Source of the DNA: Ornithinimicrobium tianjinense
GTDB lineage: Bacteria > Actinomycetota > Actinomycetes > Actinomycetales > Dermatophilaceae
Assembly (NCBI RefSeq): GCF_014636495.1
Contig: NZ_BMEM01000001.1
Location: forward strand, 542,195-606,194
Length of the DNA: 64,000 bases
Direction of reading: 5' to 3'
Positions 8,253 to 16,594 of the stretch are shown here, in pieces. Position 1 is the stretch's first letter, and each line of letters begins with the position of its first letter. Under the pieces are notes generated by a model that worked only from the letters and a program-made list of their open reading frames with translations, had not been told where the DNA came from and searched no databases. A program made the position numbers and the translations under genes.

Positions 8253-10076
8253 GTGCTACCGAAGCCTGCTTCCCTCCGACCCTCCTCCACCCGCAGTGCG
8301 GCACTGGCTGCCGCGGCGGCACTGTCCCTGAGCGCCACCGGCGTGCTCGTCGGACCCACCAGCGTCAGCGCCGCCCCGCCGGTCCACGACTGGGCGGACA
8401 CGGCATACCGAGGATCCGTGCACGTGGTGCCAGGGAGCGACGACGACGCGACCGTGCTCAGGGGCACCGTCTTCGTCGACCGCGACCGTGACTCCGTCCA
8501 GGACGCCGGCGAGCGCGGGCTGGGCGGCGTGACCGTCTCCAACAGCCGCGACGTCACCACGACCGATCGGCACGGCCGCTACGAGCTGCCCGTCTCCGAG
8601 GGCATGACCGTGTTCGTCACCCAGCCTCGCGGCTACCAGGTGCCGGTGGACGACGACAACGTCGCGCAGTTCTTCTACCACCACCTCCCGGAGGGGTCCC
8701 CCGAGCTGCGCTTCGGCGGGCTCGAGCCGACCGGGCCGCTGCCGCAGGAGGTCAGCTTCCCCCTCGTCGAGAGCGCGGAGACGCGCTCGCCCGAGCAGCA
8801 CTGCGTCATCGGCGGTGACGTCCAGACCTACGACCTGGAGGAGGTGGGGTATGCCGCCCGCGGCGCCTTCGCCGACCTGGCCGCCCGGACCGACTACACC
8901 GGGTGCGGCGCGCTGTTCATCGGGGACGTCGTCGGCGACGACCTCTCGCTCTACCCCAAGACCCGCGGGCTGGCGGGCATGCTCAACGGGCCGGCGCGCT
9001 TCCTGCCCGGCAACCACGACCTCGACTTCGACGCCACGTCGGAGCACCGCTTCGACACCTTCAAGGCTCAGCTCGGCCCGGAGTACTACTCCTACGACTC
9101 CGGCAAGGTGCACGTGGTCTCGCTGAACACCGTCGAGTACCCGACCCGGGACAACCCGCGCAAGGGTGACTACAACGGCGAGATCGACGAGGACCAGCTC
9201 GAGTGGCTGCGCAACGACATCGCCCAGGTGCCGCAGAACAGCCTCATCGTCCTGGCGGCCCACATCCCGCTGCTGGACTACGCCGACCAGGGCAGCACCA
9301 AGCACCAGGTCGACCAGGTCCGTGAGATCTACGAGATCGTCGAGGGCCGGGAGGTGATCGCCCTCGGTGGGCACACCCACAGTCTGGAGAACCTGCGCGA
9401 GGGCGACAGCATGGAGGGCTGGTCGCGCCTGTTCGGGGTAGAGGGGTTGCCGTTCCCGCACATCACCGCCGGTGCCATCGCGGGGGACTGGTTCTCCGGC
9501 CGCACGCTCGAGGAGGGGTACCCGCTCGCGGTCCAGCGTGACGGTGCCCTGCCCGGCGTGCTCACCCTCGACGTCCGCAACACCGAGGTCACCGAGCGCT
9601 TCACCGTCCGAGGTGAGGACGAGACTCACCAGATGACGCTGGGGCTCAACAGCGCTCGTTACCGCGAGTGGTTCGCCGAGCACCGTTCCAGCGTCGGGTC
9701 GGCCCCGGTCTTCGAGGACCCCCTGGTGATCAGCCAGGAGGACCTGGCCGGCACCACCTGGCTGACGACGAACTTCTTCATGGGCAGCATCGGCGCCACC
9801 GTCCGCGTCTCGATCGACGGCGCGGCCCCGGTCGAGGCGACGCGCACCCAGCAGATGCAGGGCGAGGGTCAGCTCGTCGGCGCGGAGTGGTCCGACCCGA
9901 CGGCTGTGCAGGAGCAGCTGGTGCACGGCGGCAGCGTGGCTGAGCGGTCGATGCACATCTGGCGGCTGGAGCTCCCCGCGGACCTGGGTCCCGGTGTGCA
10001 CACCGCCGAGGTCGTGGCGACCGACGTCCACGGGCGGCAGTTCACCCAGACCCTGACCTTCGAGGTCACCGGCTGA
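8253..10076 (+). CDS. Secreted calcineurin-like metallophosphoesterase
   Basis: This 607-aa exported phosphoesterase starts at GTG 8253, with GAGAAGGAG 7 bp upstream. A longer open frame begins at 8130 but lacks a ribosome site. A signal peptide of about 40 residues ends near SVSAAPPVHD. Next comes a beta-sandwich N-domain (GTVFVDRDRDSVQDAGERG to YELPV), then the phosphoesterase core with GGDVQTYD, FIGDVVGDD, LPGNHDLDF, VLAAHIP and GGHTHSLE. These motifs supply the two-metal ligands. A C-terminal beta domain follows. This matches the MetallophosN/Metallophos/MetallophosC architecture of extracellular phosphatases. The substrate is unknown. A 14-bp hairpin terminates it against the ribose operon. 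Confidence 0.85.
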   Translation: MLPKPASLRPSSTRSAALAAAAALSLSATGVLVGPTSVSAAPPVHDWADTAYRGSVHVVPGSDDDATVLRGTVFVDRDRDSVQDAGERGLGGVTVSNSRDVTTTDRHGRYELPVSEGMTVFVTQPRGYQVPVDDDNVAQFFYHHLPEGSPELRFGGLEPTGPLPQEVSFPLVESAETRSPEQHCVIGGDVQTYDLEEVGYAARGAFADLAARTDYTGCGALFIGDVVGDDLSLYPKTRGLAGMLNGPARFLPGNHDLDFDATSEHRFDTFKAQLGPEYYSYDSGKVHVVSLNTVEYPTRDNPRKGDYNGEIDEDQLEWLRNDIAQVPQNSLIVLAAHIPLLDYADQGSTKHQVDQVREIYEIVEGREVIALGGHTHSLENLREGDSMEGWSRLFGVEGLPFPHITAGAIAGDWFSGRTLEEGYPLAVQRDGALPGVLTLDVRNTEVTERFTVRGEDETHQMTLGLNSARYREWFAEHRSSVGSAPVFEDPLVISQEDLAGTTWLTTNFFMGSIGATVRVSIDGAAPVEATRTQQMQGEGQLVGAEWSDPTAVQEQLVHGGSVAERSMHIWRLELPADLGPGVHTAEVVATDVHGRQFTQTLTFEVTG

Positions 10077-10097
10077 GCGCAGCCGCACCGCAGGCCA

Positions 10098-10133
10098 GTC
10101 GGCCCCGCCGTCCGAAAGAACGGCGGGGCCGAC
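10098..10133. terminator. Strong bidirectional terminator
   Basis: A perfect 14-bp stem (10098-10111 with 10120-10133) encloses an 8-nt loop between the convergent phosphoesterase gene and rbsD. Its GC-rich arms and its position between two stops make it a good terminator for both directions. Confidence 0.8.
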
Positions 10134-10156
10134 GGGCGTCTGTCGGGTGAGTACAG

Positions 10157-10549
10157 CTAGAAGGGCACGCCGCTGCGCAGCAGCACGTTCGCGTAGGGCG
10201 TGGCTTCGCCGGTGCGCACGACGAAGGCGCAGTCGGCGACGAGCGCCTTGAGCTGCTGATGGCTGACCACCTCACGCGGCCCGAGCCGCTCGGCTGCGGC
10301 CCGGAGGACCGCGGCTGCCGGCTGGCCGTCGATCTCCTCGGCGACGACATGGTGCTCCACGACCAGCTCGTCGAGCAGGGCAGTGAGCACGTCGGCGAAC
10401 GACGGCAGCCCCTGGACCACGGCGAGATCCACGATCGGCACGTCGGCCGGGACGGGGAGCCCGCAGTCGGCGACGCAGACCAGGTCGGTGTGCCCGAGGC
10501 GGGCGCAGCGGGCGGCGAGGTCGACGTTGAGGATGCCCTGGCGTTTCAC
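10157..10549 (-). CDS. rbsD: D-ribose pyranase
   Basis: This 130-aa RbsD interconverts the pyranose and furanose forms of ribose so that ribokinase can use it. The N-terminus VKRQGILNVDLA, the catalytic His in LGHTD (about 20-24) and the C-terminal PYANVLLRSGVPF are family hallmarks. The GTG start at 10549 overlaps the rbsK stop by GTGA, so it is translationally coupled as the last gene of the ribose operon. The length is close to the E. coli protein (139 aa). Nothing is missing. Confidence 0.93.
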   Translation of the reverse strand: MKRQGILNVDLAARCARLGHTDLVCVADCGLPVPADVPIVDLAVVQGLPSFADVLTALLDELVVEHHVVAEEIDGQPAAAVLRAAAERLGPREVVSHQQLKALVADCAFVVRTGEATPYANVLLRSGVPF

Positions 10550-11457
10550 GGCAGCTCCTGCTCGAGACCCGGGTATGACGGTTGAGCGCCGTGGTGCTGC
10601 ACGGCATACGCCCCGACGCGCACCGCGTGCTCGACGGCTGCACGGAGGGGGTCGCCGGCGATCAGGCGCGCGGCGAGCGCGCCGGTGAAGGCGTCGCCGG
10701 CGCCGGTGGTGTCCACGGCGGTGACGCGGCGGCTCGGGACGGTGTCCGTGCCCGAGGCGTCGACGACCGCGGCGCCCTCGGCGCCCAGCGTGACGACGAC
10801 CGACGGCGTGCCGGCGGTGACGAGCGCCTCGGCCAGCGCGGTTCCGCCGTCGCCGGAGGCCTCGAGCCCCAGTTCTTCGACAGCCTGGGCGGCCTCGTGC
10901 TCGTTGAGGACGAGCGGATCGGCGGACGTCAGCACGTCGCGGTCGAGGGCGTTCCACGGCGCGACGTTGAGGACGACACGGCGACCCGCGGCCACGGCCG
11001 CACGCACCGCGGCCTCGGTCGTGGTCCGGGGCAGCTCGCCCTGAAGGAGCACGACGTCGTCTGGCCCGGAGGCCGCGACGGCGGCCTCCGCCTGCTCGGG
11101 CGTGACGGTGGCGTTCGCGCCGGAGATGACGACGATCGTGTTCTCGCCGTCGGCGGAGACGGTGATGATCGCGAGCCCGGTCGGGGCATCCGCGACGGCG
11201 GCCACCCTCGAGAGGTCCACGCCCGCCGTGCGCAGCGCGCCGAGCGCCACGTCGGCGTCCCCGTCCTGGCCGACCGCGCCCACGAAGGTCACGGGCGCGC
11301 CCTGGAGGGCGGCGGCCAGGGCCTGGTTGGCGCCCTTGCCTCCGCCCGCCCGCTCACCCCCCTGCCCGAGGATGGTCTCCCCGGGCGTGGGGTGGCGGGC
11401 GACGTGCGCGAACAGGTCGACGTTGGCCGACCCGATCACGAGGAGGCGTGCGGTCAC
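10546..11457 (-). CDS. rbsK: Ribokinase
   Basis: This 303-aa PfkB-family kinase phosphorylates ribose to ribose-5-phosphate. Hallmarks in order are GSANVDLFAHV, GGKGANQALAAALQG (substrate-binding glycine motif near 37-45), NEHEAAQA and the ATP/anion-hole DTTGAGDAFTGALAA with the catalytic Asp. The start is GTG at 11457, overlapping the rbsB stop by GTGA. It is the fifth gene of the rbsRACBKD operon. Confidence 0.95.
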   Translation of the reverse strand: MTARLLVIGSANVDLFAHVARHPTPGETILGQGGERAGGGKGANQALAAALQGAPVTFVGAVGQDGDADVALGALRTAGVDLSRVAAVADAPTGLAIITVSADGENTIVVISGANATVTPEQAEAAVAASGPDDVVLLQGELPRTTTEAAVRAAVAAGRRVVLNVAPWNALDRDVLTSADPLVLNEHEAAQAVEELGLEASGDGGTALAEALVTAGTPSVVVTLGAEGAAVVDASGTDTVPSRRVTAVDTTGAGDAFTGALAARLIAGDPLRAAVEHAVRVGAYAVQHHGAQPSYPGLEQELP

Positions 11458-12422
11458 TGGAAGTCCGCGACGTTGTCCTCGGTGACGGTGACGACCTCGA
11501 CCGGCTGCTGGGCCGGCAGCTCCTCGCCGTTGATGGCCTTGAGCGCCTGCTCGACGGCGACCTTGCCGAGCTCGGCCGGCTGCTGCGCGATGGTGGCGAC
11601 CATGGTGCCGTCGGCGACCGCCTTGAGGCCGTCCTCGGTGCCGTCGAAGCCGACGACGAAGACGTCCTGGCCGGCCCGGTCGCCCAGCGCCTGCAGTGCG
11701 CCGAGCGCCATCTCGTCGTTCTCGGCGAAGATGCCGGTCACGTCGGCGTTGCTCTCCAGCAGGTTGGTGGCGACGTCCAGTCCCTGGGCGCGGTCGAAGT
11801 TGGCCGGCTGCATCGCGACGACCTCGATGTCCGGGAAGGCCGCGATGCCCTCCTCGAAGCCCTTGCCGCGGTCGCGGCTGGCGGAGGTGCCGGCGACACC
11901 CTGCAGCACGATGACCTTGCCCTTGCCGCCCATGGCCTCGGCGAGCGCCTCGGCGGCCTGCTTGCCCCCGGCGACGTTGTCGCTGCTCACCGTGGAGTTG
12001 ACGTCCTTGCCCTCGACCGAGCGGTCGACGGCGATCACCGGGATGTCGCCGTCGAGCACCGGGGTCACGGCAGCAGCCGCCGCCTCGGAGTCGACCGGGT
12101 TGATGATGACCGCGTCGACGCCCTGGGTGGCGGCGTTGGCCAGCTGGTTCTGCTGGGTCGCGGCGTCGTTCTGCGCGTCGACGACCTCGAGCGTCGCGCC
12201 GGCGGCGTCGGCCGCCTCCTGGGCGCCGTCGCGCAGGGTGATGAAGAAGGGGTTGTTCAGCGTCGAGACGGCGAGGGTGATCGTCTGGCCGCCCTCACCG
12301 CCTCCGCTGGTGGCGCCGGCGCCGTCGTCAGCGGCGTCGTCGCCCCGGTTGCACGCAGTGGTGGCGAGGGCGAGGACTCCGGCCAGCGAGAGCGCCAGGC
12401 TGCGGCGGGTGATGCTGTTCAT
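11454..12422 (-). CDS. rbsB: Ribose ABC transporter substrate-binding lipoprotein
   Basis: This 322-aa extracytoplasmic sugar-binding protein of the periplasmic-binding/LacI fold captures ribose for the RbsAC importer. The N-terminus has a Lys/Arg-poor n-region, a hydrophobic core and the lipobox ATTAC with Cys near residue 24, followed by an acidic and Gly-rich linker. The core shows LNNPFFITLRDGAQ, DAVIINPVDSEAA and FAENDEMALGALQAL, as in RbsB. A strong AAGGAG precedes the ATG. The 48-bp gap after rbsC is the only real gap in the operon and may allow extra expression of the binding protein. Confidence 0.94.
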   Translation of the reverse strand: MNSITRRSLALSLAGVLALATTACNRGDDAADDGAGATSGGGEGGQTITLAVSTLNNPFFITLRDGAQEAADAAGATLEVVDAQNDAATQQNQLANAATQGVDAVIINPVDSEAAAAAVTPVLDGDIPVIAVDRSVEGKDVNSTVSSDNVAGGKQAAEALAEAMGGKGKVIVLQGVAGTSASRDRGKGFEEGIAAFPDIEVVAMQPANFDRAQGLDVATNLLESNADVTGIFAENDEMALGALQALGDRAGQDVFVVGFDGTEDGLKAVADGTMVATIAQQPAELGKVAVEQALKAINGEELPAQQPVEVVTVTEDNVADFQ

Positions 12423-12470
12423 CTGCTTCTCCTTGTGGGGGTTGTGCGGTGGGGGAGGGTATGGGGTGGG

Positions 12471-13445
12471 TCAGCTGGTCTTGCGCCGCAGCACGTCGAT
12501 ACCGACGGCCAGGGCGATGACCAGGCCGATGACGACCTGCTGCCAGAACGAGCTGACGTTGAGCAGGTTGAGGCCGTTGCGGATCACGGCCAGGACGAGG
12601 GCGCCGATGAGGGTGCCGGTGGCCCGGCCCTGCCCGCCGGACAGGCTGGCCCCACCGATGACGACGGCCGCGATGGCGTCGAGCTCGTAGCCGACGGCCG
12701 CCTGCGGCTGGGCCGAGCTGAGGCGCCCGGCGAGGACCATGCCGGCGATACCGGCATACAGCCCGCTGAGGGCGAAGACCGCAGCGGTGAGCTTCTTGAC
12801 GGCCAGGCCGGAGAGGCGCGCGGCCTCCTCGTTGCCGCCGACGGCATACAGGGAACGGCCGAAGACGGTCCGGTTGAGCACGAACGCGGTGATCGCGAAC
12901 ATCACGAGCGTCACGAGGATCGGGACCGGCACGCCGAGGACGCGCGAGCCGAGCCAGCTGATCTCGTCGGGCATCGACTGCGGGCGGCCGCCGGAGATCA
13001 CGAGCGTCAGGCCGCGCGCGACGGAGAGCATGGCCAGCGTCGCGATGAAGGACGGGAGCTTGCCGTATGCCGTCGCCAGGCCTGAGAGCAGGCCTGCCAG
13101 CAGTCCCACGAGGGGACCGGCGACCAGGCCGAGCGCGCCCGGCATACCCTGGCCGACGATCCAGCCGGCGCTCACCGCGGACAGTGCAGCGACGCTGCCG
13201 ACCGACAGGTCGATGCCCGCGGCGACGATGACGTAGGTCATGCCGAAGGCCAGGATCGCCACGACCGCGGCCTGGACGCCGACGTTGAGCAGGTTGGTCG
13301 TGGTGAGGAAGTCGGGGGTGGCGATGAACATCGCCACGACGACCACGACGAGACCGACGAGCGCGCCGTTGTCGGAGAGGAACTGGCCCAGGCGCTGGCG
13401 CGACGTGCGCGCCGGCTTCGCGGGGGTGGTGGTTTCAGTGGACAC
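12471..13445 (-). CDS. rbsC: Ribose ABC transporter permease
   Basis: This 324-aa permease of the BPD_transp_2 type has eight to ten hydrophobic segments. The family loop AAGIDLSVGSVAALS (about 80-95) and the cytoplasmic coupling region GRSLYAVGGNEEAARLSGL (about 193-211) are clear. It forms the membrane channel for ribose with RbsA. The start is GTG at 13445, overlapping the rbsA end by 11 bp. The short polar N-terminus (TETTTPAKPARTS) is usual for actinobacterial RbsC. Confidence 0.94.
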   Translation of the reverse strand: MSTETTTPAKPARTSRQRLGQFLSDNGALVGLVVVVVAMFIATPDFLTTTNLLNVGVQAAVVAILAFGMTYVIVAAGIDLSVGSVAALSAVSAGWIVGQGMPGALGLVAGPLVGLLAGLLSGLATAYGKLPSFIATLAMLSVARGLTLVISGGRPQSMPDEISWLGSRVLGVPVPILVTLVMFAITAFVLNRTVFGRSLYAVGGNEEAARLSGLAVKKLTAAVFALSGLYAGIAGMVLAGRLSSAQPQAAVGYELDAIAAVVIGGASLSGGQGRATGTLIGALVLAVIRNGLNLLNVSSFWQQVVIGLVIALAVGIDVLRRKTS

Positions 13446-14946
13446 GGGTGGACTCGACCTCCTTGACGGCCAGCGACATCACGCTGTCCTGGGTTGCTTC
13501 GTCGGCGGTCAGCTCGCCGACGATCCGGCCTCCGGCCATGACGAGGATGCGGTCGCTCATGCCGAGGACCTCGGGCAGCTCGCTCGAGGCGAGGAGCACG
13601 GCGCCCCCGGCCTCGGTGACGGCGTTGATGAGCTCGTAGATCTCGACCTTGGCGCCGACGTCGACGCCGCGGGTCGGCTCGTCGAGGAGCAGGACCTGCG
13701 AGCCGGCCAGCGTCCACCGGCCGAAGACGACCTTCTGCTGGTTGCCGCCGGAGAGTGAGCGGACGGGCTGGCGGACGTCGTTGAGCCTGATCCGCAGCTG
13801 CTCGCTGACCTGGTGGGCGCGCCGGCGCTGGCCGGCGAGGTCGGCGAGGGGACCTCTGGCGTGGCTGCGCAGGGTGGCGTAGCCGACGTTGTCCTCGACG
13901 CTGGCGCCGAGGACGAGGCCCTGCGTCTTGCGGTCCTCGGGCACGTGGCCGAGCCCGAGGGCGACCCCGGCCGCGACGTCGTGGCGGGGGACCTGCCTAC
14001 CCCCGACGGCCACGGTGCCGCTGTCGTAGTTGTCCGCGCCCGAGATCGCGCGGAGCAGCTCGGTGCGACCTGCGCCGACGAGCCCGGCCAGGCCGACGAC
14101 CTCGCCGCGACGGACCTGCAGGCTGACGTCGTCGAACCGGCCCTCGGAGGACAGGCCCTTGACCTGGAGCAGGACCTCGCCGAGGTCGGGCCGTCGGCGC
14201 GGGAAGAGCTGCTCGATGCTGCGGCCGACCATGAGCCGGATGAGCTCGGGCTCGGGTGTGCTCGCCGGCACCTCGTCGACGAAAGCACCGTCCCGCAGGA
14301 CGGTCACGGTGTCGCCGATCTCGGCGATCTCGTCGAGGTGGTGGCTGATGAAGACCATGCCGACCCCGTGGTCGCGCAGCTGGTTGACCACCGTGAAGAG
14401 CTGGGCGATCTCGGTGCGGGTCAGCGCCGCGGTCGGCTCGTCGAGGATCAGGATCCGTGCGTCGACGCTGAGCGCCTTGGCGATCTCGACCAGCTGCTGC
14501 CGGGCGATGCCGAGCGTGCCGACCTTGCGGTCGAGATCGACCGACAGACCGATCCGGTCCAGCGCCTCCTGGGCGAGCTTCCGCATACCGCGCCGGTCGA
14601 CCAGACCGAGGCGGCTCGGGGTCCGGCCGAGGGTGATGTTCTCGGCGACGCTGAGGGTGGGGACGAGGTTGAGCTCCTGGTGGATGGTCGCGATGCCGTG
14701 CGACTCCGCGTCGCGGGTGCTGGTGATCCGCACCGGGCGGCCGTCGATCTCGATCGAGCCGGTGTCCGGCTCATGGACGCCGGCGATCATCTTGACCAGC
14801 GTCGACTTGCCGGCGCCATTCTCGCCGAGGAGCACCTGCACCTGGCCGGCGCGCACCGACAGGTCGACGTCGCGGAGCGCGACGACGCCGCCGAACCTCT
14901 TTCCCACCCCCTTCAGCTGCAGCAGCGGGTGCTCGGACGTGGTCAT
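13435..14946 (-). CDS. rbsA: Ribose ABC transporter ATP-binding protein, two ABC domains
   Basis: This 503-aa ATPase energises ribose import and contains two fused nucleotide-binding domains. The first has Walker A GENGAGKST (about 39-47) and Walker B ILILDEPTAAL. The second has the degenerate Walker A GLVGAGRTELLRAI typical of monosaccharide importers, the signature LSGGNQQKVVFGRW and LLLDEPTRGVD. The start is ATG at 14946, overlapping the rbsR stop by ATGA. Open frame continues upstream only as a shadow of rbsR. It is the second gene of the operon. Confidence 0.95.
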   Translation of the reverse strand: MTTSEHPLLQLKGVGKRFGGVVALRDVDLSVRAGQVQVLLGENGAGKSTLVKMIAGVHEPDTGSIEIDGRPVRITSTRDAESHGIATIHQELNLVPTLSVAENITLGRTPSRLGLVDRRGMRKLAQEALDRIGLSVDLDRKVGTLGIARQQLVEIAKALSVDARILILDEPTAALTRTEIAQLFTVVNQLRDHGVGMVFISHHLDEIAEIGDTVTVLRDGAFVDEVPASTPEPELIRLMVGRSIEQLFPRRRPDLGEVLLQVKGLSSEGRFDDVSLQVRRGEVVGLAGLVGAGRTELLRAISGADNYDSGTVAVGGRQVPRHDVAAGVALGLGHVPEDRKTQGLVLGASVEDNVGYATLRSHARGPLADLAGQRRRAHQVSEQLRIRLNDVRQPVRSLSGGNQQKVVFGRWTLAGSQVLLLDEPTRGVDVGAKVEIYELINAVTEAGGAVLLASSELPEVLGMSDRILVMAGGRIVGELTADEATQDSVMSLAVKEVESTRVH

Positions 14947-15947
14947 GCTGACCTCCTGGCGGGGATGGACGAGGTGGTGCACGAGCGGCGGACGACGAGC
15001 CGGGTGGGGACCACGACGTCGCCTGAGGGGCGGCCCGCGACGAGGTCCTTGAGGGCGCGGTATGCCGCGAGCCCCAGGCTCTCCACGTCCTGGGCCACCG
15101 CGGTCATGGGCGGATCGAGCAGCGGGAACCACCGACTGTCGTCGAAGGAGACGACCGCGATGTCCTCGCCGATGCGCAGGCCGCGCTTGCGGGCCTCGGA
15201 CAGGACCCCGACGGCCATGAGGTTGTCGCCGGCGAAGACGGCCGTGGGCCTCGGCGTCGTGTCCAGCAGGGCAGCGGCCGCGACGTGGCCGGACCGCTCC
15301 TGGAAGTCGCCCTCGACGATCCACTCCGGGCGCGGCGTGCACCCGTGGCCCTCCAGTGCCGCCAGGCAGGCGGCCAGGCGCTCGCGGCCCGAGGAGGAGG
15401 ACTGGGGCCCGGCCACCAGCGCAATGTCGCGGTGCCCCAGCTCGACGAGGTGGTCGATCATCTGGCGGGAGCCGAGCTCGTTGTCGGACTGGATCACGGG
15501 CGCCGGCGATCCGTCGACGCGGCGGTCCAGCAGCACGAGCGGCATCCCCGTGGGAACCTCCAGGGTCGCGCCGCCCTGCGGGACGACGATCAGGCCGTCG
15601 ACCCGCTGGGTGGCGAGCGAGCGGAGGGCCGCCTCCTGGCGGTCGGTGCGCTCGTCGGCGTTCATGGTGATGACCGAGACGTGGTCCGCGGCCGCTGCCT
15701 GCTCGATGACGTAGGCCAGGTCGGAGAAGAACGGGTTGCGCACGTCGGAGAGGAGCAGCCCGATCGTGTCCGTGCGCTGGGTGCGGAGGGACCGGGCGGC
15801 CTTGTTGACGCGGTAGCCCAGGTCGTCGGCCGCGCGCCGCACGAGCTCGACGGTGCCGGGGGAGGCGGGACCGGAGCCGTTCAGGGCTCGGCTGGCGGTC
15901 GCCACGGAGACACCGGCGCGGGCGGCGACGTCGCGGATCGTGGCCAT
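14943..15947 (-). CDS. rbsR: LacI-family repressor of the ribose operon
   Basis: This 334-aa regulator has an N-terminal LacI helix-turn-helix and hinge (IRDVAARAGVSVATASRAL, then YRVNKAARSLRT) and a sugar-binding core (DVRNPFFSDLAYVIE, QSDNELGSRQMIDHL, FAGDNLMAVGVL). It is the first gene of the ribose operon and most likely represses its own promoter until ribose is bound. The ATG at 15947 has GAGGAGGT close upstream. A perfect 16-bp LacI-type palindrome at 16030-16045 overlaps the expected transcription start, which supports autoregulation. The ligand could be another pentose, but the gene set points to ribose. Confidence 0.9.
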   Translation of the reverse strand: MATIRDVAARAGVSVATASRALNGSGPASPGTVELVRRAADDLGYRVNKAARSLRTQRTDTIGLLLSDVRNPFFSDLAYVIEQAAAADHVSVITMNADERTDRQEAALRSLATQRVDGLIVVPQGGATLEVPTGMPLVLLDRRVDGSPAPVIQSDNELGSRQMIDHLVELGHRDIALVAGPQSSSSGRERLAACLAALEGHGCTPRPEWIVEGDFQERSGHVAAAALLDTTPRPTAVFAGDNLMAVGVLSEARKRGLRIGEDIAVVSFDDSRWFPLLDPPMTAVAQDVESLGLAAYRALKDLVAGRPSGDVVVPTRLVVRRSCTTSSIPARRSA

Positions 15948-15977
15948 GGCACCTCCTCGTGCGGTACAGGGTGAAGT

Positions 15978-16019
15978 CAGATCAGGTGAAGCAGATCAGG
16001 TGAAGCAGATCAGGTGAAG
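15978..16019. repeat. 14-bp tandem repeat in the rbs leader
   Basis: The unit CAGATCAGGTGAAG occurs three times head to tail without mismatch (15978-15991, 15992-16005, 16006-16019), with decayed partial units on both sides (AGGGTGAAG before, CAGATCAGGG after). It lies between the rbsR operator and the rbsR ribosome site, so it is transcribed in the 5' leader. Confidence 0.9.
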
Positions 16020-16029
16020 ACAGATCAGG

Positions 16030-16080
16030 GTGGAAACGTTTCCACATCGAGAACGTAGCCGCCTTGCTGCCGTTCGTCAA
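16030..16080 (-). promoter_or_regulatory. Promoter and LacI-type operator of the ribose operon
   Basis: On the minus strand TTGACG (16075-16080) and TACGTT (16052-16057) are separated by 17 bp, a near-consensus housekeeping promoter. Directly downstream, GTGGAAACGTTTCCAC (16030-16045) is a perfect 16-bp palindrome with the central CG of LacI/PurR-family operators. A repressor bound there would cover the start point. Confidence 0.85.
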
Positions 16081-16107
16081 GCCCCTCGACGCCGGAGCGT
16101 CCGACGA

Positions 16108-16134
16108 TGTCGAGATCACGCCACCGGTTCCGTC
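16108..16134 (+). promoter_or_regulatory. Predicted ECF42-type promoter of the DGPF-sigma pair
   Basis: TGTCGA (16108-16113), 17 bp, then CGTC (16131-16134) matches the -35/-10 pattern described for ECF42 sigma factors and their DGPF target genes. It lies 50 bp before the DGPF gene, which is followed by an ECF42-like sigma gene, so positive autoregulation is likely. Confidence 0.6.
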
Positions 16135-16145
16135 CCAGGGGTGAT

Positions 16146-16164
16146 CACGACCACACTGGTCGTG
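16146..16164. promoter_or_regulatory. Inverted repeat in the leader of the DGPF gene
   Basis: CACGACCA (16146-16153) and TGGTCGTG (16157-16164) form a perfect 8-bp inverted repeat with a 3-nt centre. It stands between the predicted ECF promoter and the GAAGGAG ribosome site. It could be an operator or an RNA hairpin limiting translation. Confidence 0.4.
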
Positions 16165-16183
16165 GCGACGGAAGGAGACAACG

Positions 16184-16591
16184 ATGGCCAAGTACCTGCT
16201 GCTCAAGCACTACCGCGGCGCGCCCGCGGCGACCAACGACGTGCCGATGGACCGCTGGGCGCCGGAGGAGGTGGACGCCCACATCCGGTTCATGGGCGAC
16301 TTCGCCAAGCGCTTGGAGGGCACCGGTGAGTTCGTCGACGGTCAGGCGCTGTCGCCGGACGGCCTGTGGGTCCGCTACGACGGTGAGGGCCGGCCGCCGG
16401 TGACCGACGGTCCCTTCGCGGAGACCAAGGACCTCATCGCCGGGTGGATGATCATCGACGTCGACTCGCAGGAGCGGGCGGTCGAGCTCGCCGGCGAGCT
16501 GTCCGCGGCACCGGGCGCCGGTGGTGCCCCGGTCGGGGAGTGGCTCGAGGTCCGGCCCTTCATGGGCGTGGGCTCCGCCGACCTCTCCTGA
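16184..16591 (+). CDS. YciI-like DGPF domain protein
   Basis: This 135-aa protein of the YCII/DGPF family has a small ferredoxin-like alpha/beta fold. The defining DGPFAETKD (about 80-88) is present, followed by GWMIIDVDS and a C-terminal VRPFM. DGPF proteins are the usual genomic partner and target of ECF42 sigma factors, and the sigma gene begins 3 bp downstream. Their biochemical role is not established. The ATG at 16184 has GAAGGAG 6 bp upstream. Confidence 0.88.
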   Translation: MAKYLLLKHYRGAPAATNDVPMDRWAPEEVDAHIRFMGDFAKRLEGTGEFVDGQALSPDGLWVRYDGEGRPPVTDGPFAETKDLIAGWMIIDVDSQERAVELAGELSAAPGAGGAPVGEWLEVRPFMGVGSADLS

Positions 16592-16594
16592 CCG

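Noticed and set aside
15982-16206. A 74-codon minus-strand gene upstream of rbsR
   Set aside because: It runs through the promoter, operator and tandem repeats and has no ribosome site or conserved sequence.
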